Shown: piece by piece, positions 36,919 through 48,823 of the stretch | Layout of the letters: each line of letters starts with the position of its first letter | Position numbering within the stretch: the first letter of the stretch is position 1 | DNA from: Nitrospirillum iridis | GTDB lineage: Bacteria > Pseudomonadota > Alphaproteobacteria > Azospirillales > Azospirillaceae | Reading direction: 5' to 3' | DNA: 64,000 bases | Assembly: GCF_014205765.1 (NCBI RefSeq) | Contig: NZ_JACIIZ010000006.1 | Span: forward strand, 1 to 64,000 | The notes under the pieces: generated by a model | Told to the model about the DNA's origin: nothing | The model's database searches: none | Seen by the model: the letters and a program-made list of their open reading frames with translations, nothing else | Translations under genes and position numbers: made by a program

Positions 36919-37857
36919 TCAGGCGCTGAGGCGGGCCGCCCGCTGGAAGGCCTGGGGCGGCTGGCCAAAGGCGCGCAGGAAGGCGCGGCGCATGCGTTCC
37001 CGGTCGCCGAAGCCGGTTTCGCGCACGATGATCTCCATGGGGTGGCGCCCCTCCTCCATCAGCACCCGGGCCGCCTCCAGCCGCAGGTTCTCCACCGCCT
37101 TGGCCGGTGACTGGCCCGTCTCGGCATGGAATGCGCGGCTGAACTGCCGGGGGCTCAGATGCGCCACCTCCGCCAGGCGGTCCACCGACAGGTCTTGCTT
37201 CAGGTTTTCCCGGGCGAAGCGCAGGGCGGTCTGGATGCGGTCGGACCGGGGCTCCAGTTCCAGCAGGGCGGAGAACTGCGATTGCCCGCCGGGCCGGCGG
37301 TGATAGACCACCATCTTGCGCGCCACGGCGCGGGAGACATCGGGGCCCACATCAGCCTCCACCAGGGCCAGCGCCAGGTCGATGGCGGCGGTCATGCCGG
37401 CGGAGGTCCAGATCGGGCCGTCCTGGGTGAAGATGCGGTCCTCCTCCATCCGCACGCGGGGAAAGTCCCGCTGCAGGGCGCGCGCGACCATCCAGTGGGT
37501 GGTGGCGCGCCGCCCATCCAGCAGACCGGCCTGGGCCAGGATCAGGGCGCCGGTGCAGATGCTGGCGGTGCGACGGGAGACGCGGGCCGCCGCCCCGACC
37601 AGGTCCACCAGGCTGGCCGGCGCCGGCCCCATCTCCAACGCCCCCGCCACCATCAGCGTGTCGTACGCCAGGTCGCCGGGCGCGTCGGTCTCCACCGCCA
37701 CGCCGGCGGAACTGACCACCCGGCCCCCGCCCTCCGACAGCAGATGCACCTCATAGATCGGCCGCCCGGCCAAGCCGTTCGCGACCTCGAACACCGTGGC
37801 CACCACCAGGTCCAGGATCTGGAAACCGGGGAAGACGACAATGCCGACGCGCTTCAT
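36919..37857 (-). CDS. GlxA-type regulator (DJ-1/PfpI + AraC)
   Basis: A 312-residue regulator with an N-terminal DJ-1/PfpI-like domain (KRVGIVVFPGFQILDLVVAT; nucleophile-elbow region SICTGALILAQAGLLDGRRA) and a C-terminal AraC domain from ~residue 205 (LSVDRLAEVAHLSPRQFSRA; IIVRETGFGDRERMRRAFLR). Members sense small amines or quaternary ammonium compounds, or other ligands. Divergent from the SDR gene at 37993, which it probably controls; a perfect 13-base palindrome lies in between. Confidence 0.88.
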   Translation of the reverse strand: MKRVGIVVFPGFQILDLVVATVFEVANGLAGRPIYEVHLLSEGGGRVVSSAGVAVETDAPGDLAYDTLMVAGALEMGPAPASLVDLVGAAARVSRRTASICTGALILAQAGLLDGRRATTHWMVARALQRDFPRVRMEEDRIFTQDGPIWTSAGMTAAIDLALALVEADVGPDVSRAVARKMVVYHRRPGGQSQFSALLELEPRSDRIQTALRFARENLKQDLSVDRLAEVAHLSPRQFSRAFHAETGQSPAKAVENLRLEAARVLMEEGRHPMEIIVRETGFGDRERMRRAFLRAFGQPPQAFQRAARLSA

Positions 37858-37903
37858 GGGATTCTCCTGGTCACGGCACGGATTGATGTCTCAAAAGGTG
37901 GCA

Positions 37904-37916
37904 TGAATGACATTCA
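37904..37916. promoter_or_regulatory. Palindrome between GlxA-type regulator and SDR
   Basis: TGAATG-A-CATTCA, a perfect 13-base palindrome in the 135-base divergent gap. Candidate operator; AraC-type proteins more often bind direct repeats, so the binding protein is open. Confidence 0.4.
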
Positions 37917-37992
37917 GGCCAAGACCCTGCGCGCCTATCCTTCCCTTGTCAACGCCGGCACCCCGCCGGCGGATGGAAAAGGGACCCGGATC

Positions 37993-38799
37993 ATGAGCAC
38001 CATTTCTTCCTCAAAGGGGACGGCCGTCGTCACCGGCGCCTCCTCCGGCATCGGCGCGATCTATGCCGACCGCCTGGCCCGCCGCGGCTATGACTTGATC
38101 CTGGTGGCGCGCAACGCCACCCGCCTGGCGGAGCGCGCCCAGCGTCTGGCGGCGGAAACCGGCCGCAATGTCCAGGTGCTGGCTGCCGACCTGACCAAGG
38201 CCACCGACCTGCGCGCGGTCGAGGCCCGGCTGCGGGAGGATGCCAGCATCACCGCCCTGGTGAACAACGCCGGCGTCGGCGCCGCCGGCCCCCTGCTGGA
38301 CACCGACGTCGACGCCATGGAGGCCATGATCCAGTTGAACGTGACGGCGCTGACCCGCCTGACCTACGCCGCCGTGCCGGGCCTGGTGAAGCGCGGCGGT
38401 GGCTTGGTGATCAACATCGCCTCCATCGTCGGCATCGCCCCGGAGATGCTGAACGGCACCTACGGCGGCACCAAGGCCTTCGTCCTCGCCTTCACCCAGT
38501 CACTGCACCATGAACTGGCGGGTAAGGGCCTGCGCGCCCAAGCCGTGCTGCCCGGCGCCACCCGCACGGAGTTCTGGGATGTCGCCGGCGTGCCGGTCGA
38601 TCATCTGCCGCAGGAGATCGTCATGTCGGCGGAGGAGATGGTGGACGCCGCATTGGCCGGGCTGGACCAGGGTGAACTGATCACCATCCCGGCACTGCCC
38701 GACGCCGCCGACTGGCAGGCCTATGAGGCCGCCCGCCAAAAGCTGATGCCCAACCTGTCGCGCAGCGAAGCGGCGGCGCGGTTCAAGCCGGCGGCGTGA
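37993..38799 (+). CDS. Short-chain dehydrogenase (DltE/YqjQ-like)
   Basis: A 268-residue SDR. TAVVTGASSGIGAIYADRLA is the nucleotide fold, VARNATRLAERA suggests NADPH, LVNNAGVGAAGPL the NAG motif, and Ser/Tyr/Lys appear as NIASIVGIAPEMLNGTYGGTK (catalytic YGGTK). The sub-group carries a typical ELITIPALPDAADWQAYEAA C-terminus. Substrate unknown. Probably under the divergent GlxA-type regulator. Confidence 0.85.
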   Translation: MSTISSSKGTAVVTGASSGIGAIYADRLARRGYDLILVARNATRLAERAQRLAAETGRNVQVLAADLTKATDLRAVEARLREDASITALVNNAGVGAAGPLLDTDVDAMEAMIQLNVTALTRLTYAAVPGLVKRGGGLVINIASIVGIAPEMLNGTYGGTKAFVLAFTQSLHHELAGKGLRAQAVLPGATRTEFWDVAGVPVDHLPQEIVMSAEEMVDAALAGLDQGELITIPALPDAADWQAYEAARQKLMPNLSRSEAAARFKPAA

Positions 38800-38841
38800 G
38801 CCTGTTCACCTGAAAATGGGCGGGCGCCGGCACCAGAGGCG

Positions 38842-41295
<2,454 letters not shown>

Positions 41296-41441
41296 GGAAC
41301 CGACCGACACCCGCAGGCGATAGGGACAAAAGACGGCGGCACCCTAGCAGGAAGCGCCCGCCCTGTCGCCGTCCGGCCGGCGGCGGCGCGCATGCCCCAG
41401 GCGCACGACTGCCTTCAGCACCCTGCCCCTGTGACTATGGC

Positions 41442-42935
41442 TTATTTGCGGGAGGTGGCGCGGCGCGGCCCGAAATACCGGTCGATGGCCCGCACCAGAT
41501 CGGTGGCGAAGCGGCGGCGGTGGCCGTCCGTCGTCAGCAGGCGGGCATCCACGGGGTGGGACAGATAGCCCATCTCCACCAGGATGGCGGGCACATCCGG
41601 TGCCGTCAGCACGGCGAAGCCGGCGGAGCGCAGGGGCGAATTCAGCAGCGCGATGTCACGCCCCACGCTGTCCACCACCAGGTTGGCCAGGCGGCGCGAC
41701 TGGTTGCGGGTGTCGCGCTGCGCCAAATCGATCAGGATGGTCGCCACCTGTTCGCTCTGGTCCGCCAGATCCATGCCGACGATGGCATCGGACCGGTTCT
41801 CACGCTGCGCCAGCATATCGGCCTCGCGGTCGGTCGCCTTGTCGGACAGGGTGTAGACCGACAGGCCGCGCACCGGCCGCCCCACGACAATGTCGGCATG
41901 CAGGGAGATGAACAGGTCGGCCCCCAGCGCGCGGGCCTTGGCCGGCCGGTCGCGCAAGGGGATGAAGACATCGCTGTCGCGGGTCAGCGCCACACGATAG
42001 CGGCCAGTCGCCTCCAGCGCGCGGGCCACCGCCCGGGCCATGGCCAGGGTGATGTCCTTTTCATGATCACCGTTCACGGACGTGGCGCCGGGGTCATCGC
42101 CGCCATGCCCCGGATCCAGGACGATCAAGGGCGTGCGGTCGCGCAAGGTGGGCTTGGCCCCGGGGGCCGGGGGCACCATCATGACCGGCGCCGCCTTGGG
42201 CGGGGGTGGCGGCTCGGGCGCCTGGTTGGACAGGGACGCGTTGGGAAGGGGTGCGGGCAGCGCCCCCATGCGGCTGGCGGCGGGAACGACGGCGCCACCC
42301 GACGCGGGCGTGTCCGGCACCGGCGTTCCCGGCAGCAGGGCGATATCCTTTTCCTCAGACCGCGCGGGGGGCGGTGGAAGGGAGGGACTGGCCACGGCCG
42401 CCATCAGGCTGCCCAGGTCGCCATGGGCCAGATCCAGCACCAGGCGCGGCGGGTGGCCATCGCGTGCCGGCAGGAAATCGGCGTTGGCCACGCGGACGGG
42501 GCCATCGGTCTCCAGCACCACCTGGGCGGCGCCCATCAGGCTGTTGCTCATGCGCACGGCCTTGACCAGCCCACGTCCGCCGCCGGGCAGCGCCGCCTGC
42601 CACGCCACCGCCGGCAGGTCGATGACCACCTGGGTCGGGCTGACCGATGTCGCCACGCGATAGTCGGTGCGCTCACTCATTTCCAGGACGAAGCGGGTCA
42701 TCTCCCCCTGAAGGCCCAGCCGCACAGCCAGGACGGCGCTACGCTTGGGCGAGGAGGGTACCCGCAGCACCTGGGCCTGGGCCATGTCCACGGTGCCCAG
42801 GCTGCCGGCTGAAACCGGGGATGAAAGGGTGAGGCCGGCCAGACCGAGGATGGCCGCAAGGGCGGCCGTCCGGGCCGCTGCCCGCGTCCCCCGGCATCCC
42901 AAGAACAACCATGGTCGGCGCCCAAAGGCGGGCAA
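41442..42935 (-). CDS. amiC: N-acetylmuramoyl-L-alanine amidase with AMIN domain
   Basis: A 497-residue exported amidase that splits septal peptidoglycan. Signal peptide residues ~1-43 (Arg-rich start, core AALAAILGLAGLTLSSPVSA). AMIN domain ~60-160 (TRFVLEMSERTDYRVATS, VIDLPAVAW) for septal targeting. Pro-rich linker ~190-265. Amidase_3 domain from ~270: IVLDPGHGGDDPGATSVNGD, the Glu/His pair HEKDITLAMA, SLHADIVVG and the catalytic Glu in ILVEMGYLSHP. Divergent from rne. Confidence 0.94.
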   Translation of the reverse strand: MPAFGRRPWLFLGCRGTRAAARTAALAAILGLAGLTLSSPVSAGSLGTVDMAQAQVLRVPSSPKRSAVLAVRLGLQGEMTRFVLEMSERTDYRVATSVSPTQVVIDLPAVAWQAALPGGGRGLVKAVRMSNSLMGAAQVVLETDGPVRVANADFLPARDGHPPRLVLDLAHGDLGSLMAAVASPSLPPPPARSEEKDIALLPGTPVPDTPASGGAVVPAASRMGALPAPLPNASLSNQAPEPPPPPKAAPVMMVPPAPGAKPTLRDRTPLIVLDPGHGGDDPGATSVNGDHEKDITLAMARAVARALEATGRYRVALTRDSDVFIPLRDRPAKARALGADLFISLHADIVVGRPVRGLSVYTLSDKATDREADMLAQRENRSDAIVGMDLADQSEQVATILIDLAQRDTRNQSRRLANLVVDSVGRDIALLNSPLRSAGFAVLTAPDVPAILVEMGYLSHPVDARLLTTDGHRRRFATDLVRAIDRYFGPRRATSRK

Positions 42936-43508
42936 GACAGGATCCCCCCGAACCGAACGAGACGAGCCTCAGTACGGGCGGTTATACCGCCCTTGAATCA
43001 ATCGCTTCAAGCATGATCATCAGATCTTGCCTAAGAAACGGCGGAGAACCGCCACCCCCGGGGCGGCGGCGGGACCAGGATGCGACATCCGTGTCATGCC
43101 CCGCCCCAACGGGTGCGATTCTTTCATTGTAGTATGGGGACACCCGTGTTTATCTTGAATTGCGACAACCAGCATCCTGGCCCGCCCCTCCCCGGGGCGG
43201 GGGGCGTCGCTCCCGGTTCCCCGTGTTACAGCCAGCCAAGTCCGCTGCGATACGGTCCGAGGGTGGGACGCCTGGAAGGATGCTCGGTCCTGTGAAACCA
43301 CGAAGCTGGCGTTGGCCCTCCATTGGTACGGGGCCGGTGCCAGGTTCCGGTCGCCCGCCCCCCCGCTGGCCGCTTCCTGGAAGCGCCGTTTCGGGGTGTT
43401 CTTCCCAAGGCGGCGATGGGGGCCCGATGCTTCGGCTATAAACGGTGGCACACCGGTGGGTTCGTCCGTCGCGCGGACCCCGCCGTCCCTGTGCCATGAG
43501 GATAAAAA
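42936..43508. other. Long divergent region amiC/rne, probable rne leader
   Basis: 573 bases without a credible gene. It contains GC-rich hairpins, e.g. GGCGG/CCGCC with an AGAA tetraloop (43040-43053) and CCCGCCCC/GGGGCGGG (43181-43201). Long rne leaders are known to mediate autoregulation of RNase E in E. coli, so a similar role is plausible here. No promoter could be placed with confidence; the ATG of rne is preceded by GAGGATAAAA. Confidence 0.45.
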
Positions 43509-46500
43509 ATGGCCAAGCGTATGCTTGTCGACGCGACGCATCCGGAGCAGACCCGGGTCGTCGTCCTTAATGGCAACAAGCTCGATGAGCTTGATTTCGA
43601 AATCGCCAGCCGGAAGCAGCTGAAGGGCAATATCTATCTTGCCAAGGTGATCCGGGTGGAGCCGTCGCTGCAGGCGGCCTTCGTGGAATATGGCGGCAAC
43701 CGCCACGGCTTCCTCGCCTTCTCTGAAATCCATCCCGACTATTACCGCATCCCGGTCGCCGACCGCGAGGCCCTGATCCGGGAACAGGAAGAGCTGGAGC
43801 GCGAGCGCGAAGCCCTGGAGCATGAGGAGGAGGAGGCCCTGCACGCGGCGGAGCATCCGCCCCTGCTGGAGGCCGGCGCCTCCGCCGCCCCGACCTATGA
43901 GCCCACCGAAGCGTCGGCGGCCGTGGCCGACGAGGTCGGCGCCCATGAGACGGTCGCCACCGACCTGGTGGTGCCCCAGGGCCATCCCGAGGACGCCTAC
44001 GTCCCGGCCGCCCAGCCCCTGAACATCGAGCAGCCCTACATCACCGAGGAACTGCCGGTCGAGGCCACGAGCGGCGACGCCGATGGCGAGACGGCCGAGT
44101 TCACCGAGGGTGAGGATTACGACGCCGACTATAACGGCGGCGACTACCAGGGCGGTGACTACAACGGCGAAGGCGACGAGGGCGAAGCCCACGAAGGCGA
44201 AGCCGCGGAAGGTGAGAGCGCCGAGGGGGCGAACAGCCGCCAGGGTGGCGATGCAGGCCGCCGTCATCGCGGCCGCCGCGGCCGTCGCGGTCGCGAGCGG
44301 GGTGACCGCGCGCCGCAGGAAAGCGGTAACGCCGAAGCCGTGCACGCCGAGGGTGAGGGCGAGGAACGCCGCCGTCCCCGCTCCCTGCGGTCCTACAAGA
44401 TCCAGGAAGTCATCCGCCGCCGGCAGATCCTGCTGGTGCAGGTGACGAAGGAAGAGCGCGGCACCAAGGGTGCGGCGCTGACCACCTACCTGTCCCTGCC
44501 CGGCCGCTACTGCGTGCTGATGCCCAACACCCCCCGGGGCGGCGGCATTTCGCGCAAGATCACCAACCCGCAGGACCGCAAGCGCCTGAAGGAGCTGCTG
44601 GAAGAGCTGGACATCCCGAAGGGCATGGCCGTCATCCTGCGCACCGCCGGCATGGAACGGTCCAAGCAGGAGATCAAGCGCGACCTTGAGTACCTCATGC
44701 GGCTCTGGGACAACATCCGCGAGCAGACCATGCAAGCGGTGGCGCCGTCGCTGATCTATGAGGAAGCGAACCTCATCAAGCGGTCGATCCGCGACCTCTA
44801 CGCCAGCGACATCGACGAGGTCCATGTGGAAGGCGAGGCGGGCTACCGCACCGCCAAGGACTTCATGCGCATGCTGATGCCCAGCCACGCCAAGAAGATC
44901 CAGGCCTACACGGACGATATTCCGCTGTTCCACCGCTTCCAGGTGGACGCCCAGATCGACGCCATGTTCAACCCGGTGGTGCAGCTGCGCTCCGGTGGCT
45001 ACATCGTCATCAACCAGACGGAAGCCCTGGTCGCCATCGACGTCAACTCCGGCCGCGCCACCAAGGAGCGGAACATCGAGGAGACGGCGCTGCGCACCAA
45101 CCTGGAGGCCGCGGAGGAAGTGGCCCGCCAGCTGCGTCTGCGCGACCTGGCCGGCCTGATCGTCATCGATTTCATCGACATGGAGGACGGCCGCAACAAC
45201 GCCGCCGTCGAGAAGCGCCTGAAGGAGGCCATGAAGGCCGACCGGGCGCGCATACAGCTGGGTCGTATCTCGCCCTTCGGCCTGATGGAGCTGTCGCGTC
45301 AGCGCCTGCGCCCCAGCCTGCAGGAAATCAACTTCGAACGCTGCCCGCACTGTGAAGGCACCGGCATGGTCCGGTCGCTGGAGAGCGCCGCCCTGGCCGT
45401 GCTGCGCGCCATCGAGGATGAGGGCATCCGTCGCCGCTCCACCGAGATCACCGTGACGGCCGCCAGCGCGGTCACCTTGTACATCCTGAACCAGAAGCGC
45501 GACGCCCTGACGGCCATCGAGCGCCGCTACAGCTTCCGCGTCTTCCTGTCGGCCGACGACAGCCTGGTGCCGCCGGATCACCGTCTGGAGCGCATCCGCG
45601 CCCGCACGGCCGCCGACGACGCGCCCGCCGCCGCCGTCAGCGCCGAGCGGATCTACGCCGAAACCGACCGCGCGCTGGAGCACGTGGACGAAGTGGAGGA
45701 CGAGGTCGCCGAGGAGGAGGTCGAGGAGACCTCGACCGAGGCCGCGAATGGCGAGGGCAGTCCGCAGGACCGCCGCCGCCGCCGTCGCCGCCGCCGTGGC
45801 GGCCAGGAACGTCCCGAGGGCGTGCCCCAGGTCGCGGAAGCGACTGAAGGGGAGCAGCCCGCCGCCGAGGCCGAGTTGGCCGGTGGCGAGGACGCCGATG
45901 GCGAAGGTGCCGAGACCGTCGAAACCGCCGACGCGGGCGACAGCGATCTGGACGCCAATGGTGAGCGCAAGAAGCGCCGGCGCGGCAAGCGCGGCGGCCG
46001 CCGGCGTGGCCGCCATGGCGCCGAAGGCGCGAACGGTGAGGATGGCGAGGACGGTGACGTCGCCGCCGAGGGTGCCGAGGAAGCTGGCGACGCTGGTGAA
46101 GATGTGACCGCCCCGGCGGAAGCGATCGAAGCCGCCGCCGACGTGCCGGTGCCGGCGACCGAACCGGTGGTTGAGGCCCCGGCGACGGACGCCGACGCCG
46201 CACCGGCCGAGGCTGTCGCTGCCGAAGCCCCGGCTGCCGAAGCTGCGGTAACGGAAGCCGCTGTGGCGGAAGCCACCCCGGTCGCCGAGGAAGCGCCGGC
46301 CAAGCCCAAGCGCGCCACCCGCAGCCGCAAGAAGGCCGCCCCCGCCGCTGAGGAAGCCCCGGTGGTGACCGACGGCGAGGCCACGCCGGCCGAAGCGCCG
46401 GTTGCGGACGCCGCCCCGGCCGAGTCGGTCGCGGAGGAAGCGCCGGCCAAGCCCAAGCGCGCCACCCGCAGCCGCAAGAAGGCCGTCCCCGCCGCCGAGG

Positions 46501-46763
46501 AAGCCCCGGTGGTGACCGAGGCCTCGGTCGAGGCTGTCGTCGAGCCCACCCCGGTTGAACCCACGCCCGTTGAACCCACGCCCGTTGAACCCACGCCGGC
46601 CGCCGAGCCGGTGGCGGTGGAACCGGCGGCCGCCGAGACCGCCCCTGTGGCGGCACCCGAGGCGGCACCGGCGGACGAGACCCCGGCGGTCCATCCGGCG
46701 GTTGAGCTGAACCCGACGGTGGAGCAGCCCAAGAAGGGCTGGTGGAACCGTATCCTGAAGTAA
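43509..46763 (+). CDS. rne: Ribonuclease E
   Basis: A 1084-residue RNase E, the core endonuclease of the RNA degradosome. MAKRMLVDATHPEQTRVVVL starts the catalytic half. The S1 domain (YLAKVIRVEPSLQAAFVEYG) is split by an acidic/Gly-rich insert at about residues 95-293, common in alphaproteobacteria. Catalytic Asp residues are in VAIDVNSGR (~510) and IVIDFIDM (~553), and the Zn-link is CPHCEGTG (~613). From ~715 to the end the chain is disordered, alternating acidic runs with Arg-rich patches (RRRRRRRRRGGQ; KKRRRGKRGGRRRGRHG). It carries a 49-residue-spaced duplication and a PVEPT repeat, and ends VEQPKKGWWNRILK. Confidence 0.96.
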   Translation: MAKRMLVDATHPEQTRVVVLNGNKLDELDFEIASRKQLKGNIYLAKVIRVEPSLQAAFVEYGGNRHGFLAFSEIHPDYYRIPVADREALIREQEELEREREALEHEEEEALHAAEHPPLLEAGASAAPTYEPTEASAAVADEVGAHETVATDLVVPQGHPEDAYVPAAQPLNIEQPYITEELPVEATSGDADGETAEFTEGEDYDADYNGGDYQGGDYNGEGDEGEAHEGEAAEGESAEGANSRQGGDAGRRHRGRRGRRGRERGDRAPQESGNAEAVHAEGEGEERRRPRSLRSYKIQEVIRRRQILLVQVTKEERGTKGAALTTYLSLPGRYCVLMPNTPRGGGISRKITNPQDRKRLKELLEELDIPKGMAVILRTAGMERSKQEIKRDLEYLMRLWDNIREQTMQAVAPSLIYEEANLIKRSIRDLYASDIDEVHVEGEAGYRTAKDFMRMLMPSHAKKIQAYTDDIPLFHRFQVDAQIDAMFNPVVQLRSGGYIVINQTEALVAIDVNSGRATKERNIEETALRTNLEAAEEVARQLRLRDLAGLIVIDFIDMEDGRNNAAVEKRLKEAMKADRARIQLGRISPFGLMELSRQRLRPSLQEINFERCPHCEGTGMVRSLESAALAVLRAIEDEGIRRRSTEITVTAASAVTLYILNQKRDALTAIERRYSFRVFLSADDSLVPPDHRLERIRARTAADDAPAAAVSAERIYAETDRALEHVDEVEDEVAEEEVEETSTEAANGEGSPQDRRRRRRRRRGGQERPEGVPQVAEATEGEQPAAEAELAGGEDADGEGAETVETADAGDSDLDANGERKKRRRGKRGGRRRGRHGAEGANGEDGEDGDVAAEGAEEAGDAGEDVTAPAEAIEAAADVPVPATEPVVEAPATDADAAPAEAVAAEAPAAEAAVTEAAVAEATPVAEEAPAKPKRATRSRKKAAPAAEEAPVVTDGEATPAEAPVADAAPAESVAEEAPAKPKRATRSRKKAVPAAEEAPVVTEASVEAVVEPTPVEPTPVEPTPVEPTPAAEPVAVEPAAAETAPVAAPEAAPADETPAVHPAVELNPTVEQPKKGWWNRILK
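46287..46518 (+). repeat. In-frame duplication in the rne 3' part
   Basis: An ~85-base segment (46287-46371) recurs nearly unchanged at 46434-46518, 147 bases (49 codons) on. It encodes APAKPKRATRSRKKA-type basic motifs followed by PAAEEAPVVT. Just downstream a 15-base unit encoding PVEPT is repeated three to four times (about 46550-46595). Likely slippage or unequal crossover in a disordered region. Confidence 0.85.
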
Positions 46764-46805
46764 GCGCCGTGTGGCCTTGATCCCAAGGCCCCGATGCGAC
46801 GGACA

Positions 46806-46839
46806 AGCCCCCTCAGTCTTCGGATCGAGGGGGCTTTTT
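46806..46839 (+). terminator. Rho-independent terminator of rne
   Basis: AAGCCCCCTC (46806-46814) pairs with GAGGGGGCTT (from 46827), loop 12 bases, followed by TTTTT. It lies 43 bases after the rne stop. Strong. Confidence 0.92.
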
Positions 46840-46882
46840 CATGTATGCTCTCCCCGTCCCTCTCCCCGCGCCAGGCCACCCC

Positions 46883-47515
46883 ATGCCTACCGACAGCGAC
46901 GCCCTGATCCTGATCGACATCCAGAACGACTTCTGCCCGGGTGGCGCGCTGGCGGTGGCGGACGGCGACGCGGTGGTGACACCCGCCAACACCCTGGCGG
47001 CCCACTTCGGCATCGTCATCCTGACCCAGGACTGGCACCCCGCCGGCCATCACTCCTTCGCCAGCGCCCACGCGGGCAAGCGGCCCTTCGACGTGGCGGA
47101 ACTGGCCTACGGCCCCCAGGTGCTGTGGCCCGACCATTGCGTCCAGGGGACCGCCGGCGCCCAGTTCCATGCCGGCCTGGCCCCGGCGGTGGACAGGGCG
47201 CAACTGATCGTGCGCAAGGGCTTCCGTCCCACCATCGACAGCTACTCGGCCTTTTTCGAGAATGACCGGGTCACGCCCACCGGACTTTCCGGCGCGCTGC
47301 GCGACCGGGGCGTGCGCCGGGTGTTCCTGGCTGGCCTCGCCACCGACTATTGCGTGGCCTACTCCGCGACCGACGCGGCACGCCTGGGTTTCGAGGCGCT
47401 GATCGTGGAAGAGGCCTGCCGCGCCATCGACCTGGACGGCTCCCTCGCCGCCGCCCGGCGCGACTGGATGGCGGCCGGGGTGAAGGGCGCCACCGTGGCG
47501 GAGGCCTTGGCATAG
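46883..47515 (+). CDS. pncA: Nicotinamidase (pyrazinamidase)
   Basis: A 210-residue cysteine amidohydrolase that converts nicotinamide to nicotinate for NAD salvage. LILIDIQNDFCPGGALAVAD has the catalytic Asp; metal ligands are in TQDWHPAGHHSFASAH; the catalytic Lys is in LIVRKGFRPTIDSYSAFFEN; and the nucleophilic Cys is in LAGLATDYCVAYSATDA. Start at 46883 (MPTDSDA); a longer frame from 46841 would begin directly after the rne terminator. Confidence 0.95.
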   Translation: MPTDSDALILIDIQNDFCPGGALAVADGDAVVTPANTLAAHFGIVILTQDWHPAGHHSFASAHAGKRPFDVAELAYGPQVLWPDHCVQGTAGAQFHAGLAPAVDRAQLIVRKGFRPTIDSYSAFFENDRVTPTGLSGALRDRGVRRVFLAGLATDYCVAYSATDAARLGFEALIVEEACRAIDLDGSLAAARRDWMAAGVKGATVAEALA

Positions 47516-47663
47516 GCGCCGAACGATGAGCCGGCGCGCCGTTCAAGGCGCCCCGCCGCAAGGCACCCCTGCCCCCTGCGGCCGGCGACGGCAGGCCGCC
47601 CTTGTTGACGCTGGCGGCAAACTGTAGCTTTCTGCCCCGAATGATCCCCGGGGCGCCTCAACC

Positions 47664-48428
47664 ATGGCGGCGACCCGGCCTTGTCTGTTGCCCTTCGTGC
47701 CCGAGGTGATGGGTTTGCGCTACACCATCCTGATTTCCGTCCTGAACGAGCAGGGCAACATCCTGCCGTTGCTGGAAGAATTGCAAGCCGTCGCCCCCTA
47801 CCCCGGCGAGTACGAGGTTCTGTTCGTCGATGACGGCAGCACCGACAACACGCCGGTGGAGTTGCAGCAGGCCAAGGCCAAGTTCCCCTTCGTGCGCGTC
47901 ATGCGCCACGGCACCCGGGCCGGCAAGAGCCGCGCCATCCGGACGGGCTGCCACGCCGCCAAGACCGACTGGATCATGATGGTCGATGGCGACATGCAGA
48001 ACGACCCCCGCGACATCGCGCCCATGCTGGCGGCGGTGGAACGCGACCCGGAGGTGAAGGTGGTCTGCGGCATCCGCCGCCGGCGGGACGACACCCTGGC
48101 CAAGAAGATCACCTCGCGCCTGGGCAACGGCATCCGCCGGTCGCTGCTGCGCGATGGCTGCCCGGACACGGGCTGCGGCTTCAAGCTGGTGCACCGCGCC
48201 GCCATGCTGGAATTGCCGCAGTTCGACGCCATCCACCGCTTCATCCCCACGGTGGCCACATACAGCGGCTGGAAGATGGCCAACGTGCCCATCAACGACC
48301 GCAAGCGTCACGCCGGCCGGTCGAAGTACACCAATTTGGGTCGGGCGGCGGTGGGCTTCTTCGACCTGCTGGGCATGCTGTGGATGCTGCACCGGAACAC
48401 CATGCCCGGCACGGCGCGGGAGGTCTGA
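47664..48428 (+). CDS. Family 2 glycosyltransferase (dolichol/undecaprenyl-P type)
   Basis: A 254-residue GT2 enzyme. TILISVLNEQGNILPLLEEL, EVLFVDDGSTDNTPVEL and WIMMVDGDMQNDPRDI (DxD region) form the nucleotide-sugar fold. CPDTGCGFKLVHRAAM and the C-terminal NDRKRHAGRSKYTNLGRAAV match the ArnC/DPM1 branch that charges a polyprenyl phosphate with a sugar. One C-terminal hydrophobic stretch but no multi-pass anchor. The start may be ATG 47709 (MGLRYTIL), nearer the family start. With the next three genes it forms a lipid-linked sugar/lipid A-type cluster. Confidence 0.85.
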   Translation: MAATRPCLLPFVPEVMGLRYTILISVLNEQGNILPLLEELQAVAPYPGEYEVLFVDDGSTDNTPVELQQAKAKFPFVRVMRHGTRAGKSRAIRTGCHAAKTDWIMMVDGDMQNDPRDIAPMLAAVERDPEVKVVCGIRRRRDDTLAKKITSRLGNGIRRSLLRDGCPDTGCGFKLVHRAAMLELPQFDAIHRFIPTVATYSGWKMANVPINDRKRHAGRSKYTNLGRAAVGFFDLLGMLWMLHRNTMPGTAREV

Positions 48429-48431
48429 TCC

Positions 48432-48767
48432 ATGGTCTGGGATCACATCGCGCAGTTCCTGATGCACTGGTGGCAGGAAGCGTTGGGCAAGAACGGCTGG
48501 ATCGCCGCCTTCGGCCTGTTCGGCCAGGCGATGTTCATGTCCCGCTTCATCGTGCAGTGGATTTCCAGCGAGCGCGCCCGGCGCAGCGTCGTGCCCGTCG
48601 CCTTCTGGTATTTCAGTCTGGCGGGCGGCAGCCTGGTGCTGTTGTACGGCCTGCTGAAGCCCGACCTGGTGATCATCGCCGGCCAGTTGCCGGGCCTGGT
48701 GGTCTATGCCCGCAACCTGCACCTGATCCATAAACACAAGCGCACCGAAACCGCCGCCGCGACCTGA
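48432..48767 (+). CDS. Lipid A biosynthesis N-terminal (LAB_N) domain protein
   Basis: A 111-residue membrane protein with three hydrophobic segments. WIAAFGLFGQAMFMSRFIVQ, SVVPVAFWYFSLAGGSLVLL and GQLPGLVVYARNLHLIHK are the LAB_N signature seen fused to or beside glycosyltransferases of lipid A. It starts 3 bases after the GT2 stop. Its exact role is unknown; it may act as a partner or flippase-like component for the polyprenyl-linked sugar. Confidence 0.85.
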   Translation: MVWDHIAQFLMHWWQEALGKNGWIAAFGLFGQAMFMSRFIVQWISSERARRSVVPVAFWYFSLAGGSLVLLYGLLKPDLVIIAGQLPGLVVYARNLHLIHKHKRTETAAAT

Positions 48768-48823
48768 CGCCCGGCGCCTCCGGGGCCGCCCCCGGGACGC
48801 ATGTCCCCAAAGACGCGAGTCCG

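Noticed and set aside
43437-43442. TATAAA as -10 box of rne
   Set aside because: No acceptable -35 at the right distance.
43020-46694. 1224-codon open frame antisense to rne
   Set aside because: Gly/Arg/Leu repeats mirror the rne repeats; rne is certain.
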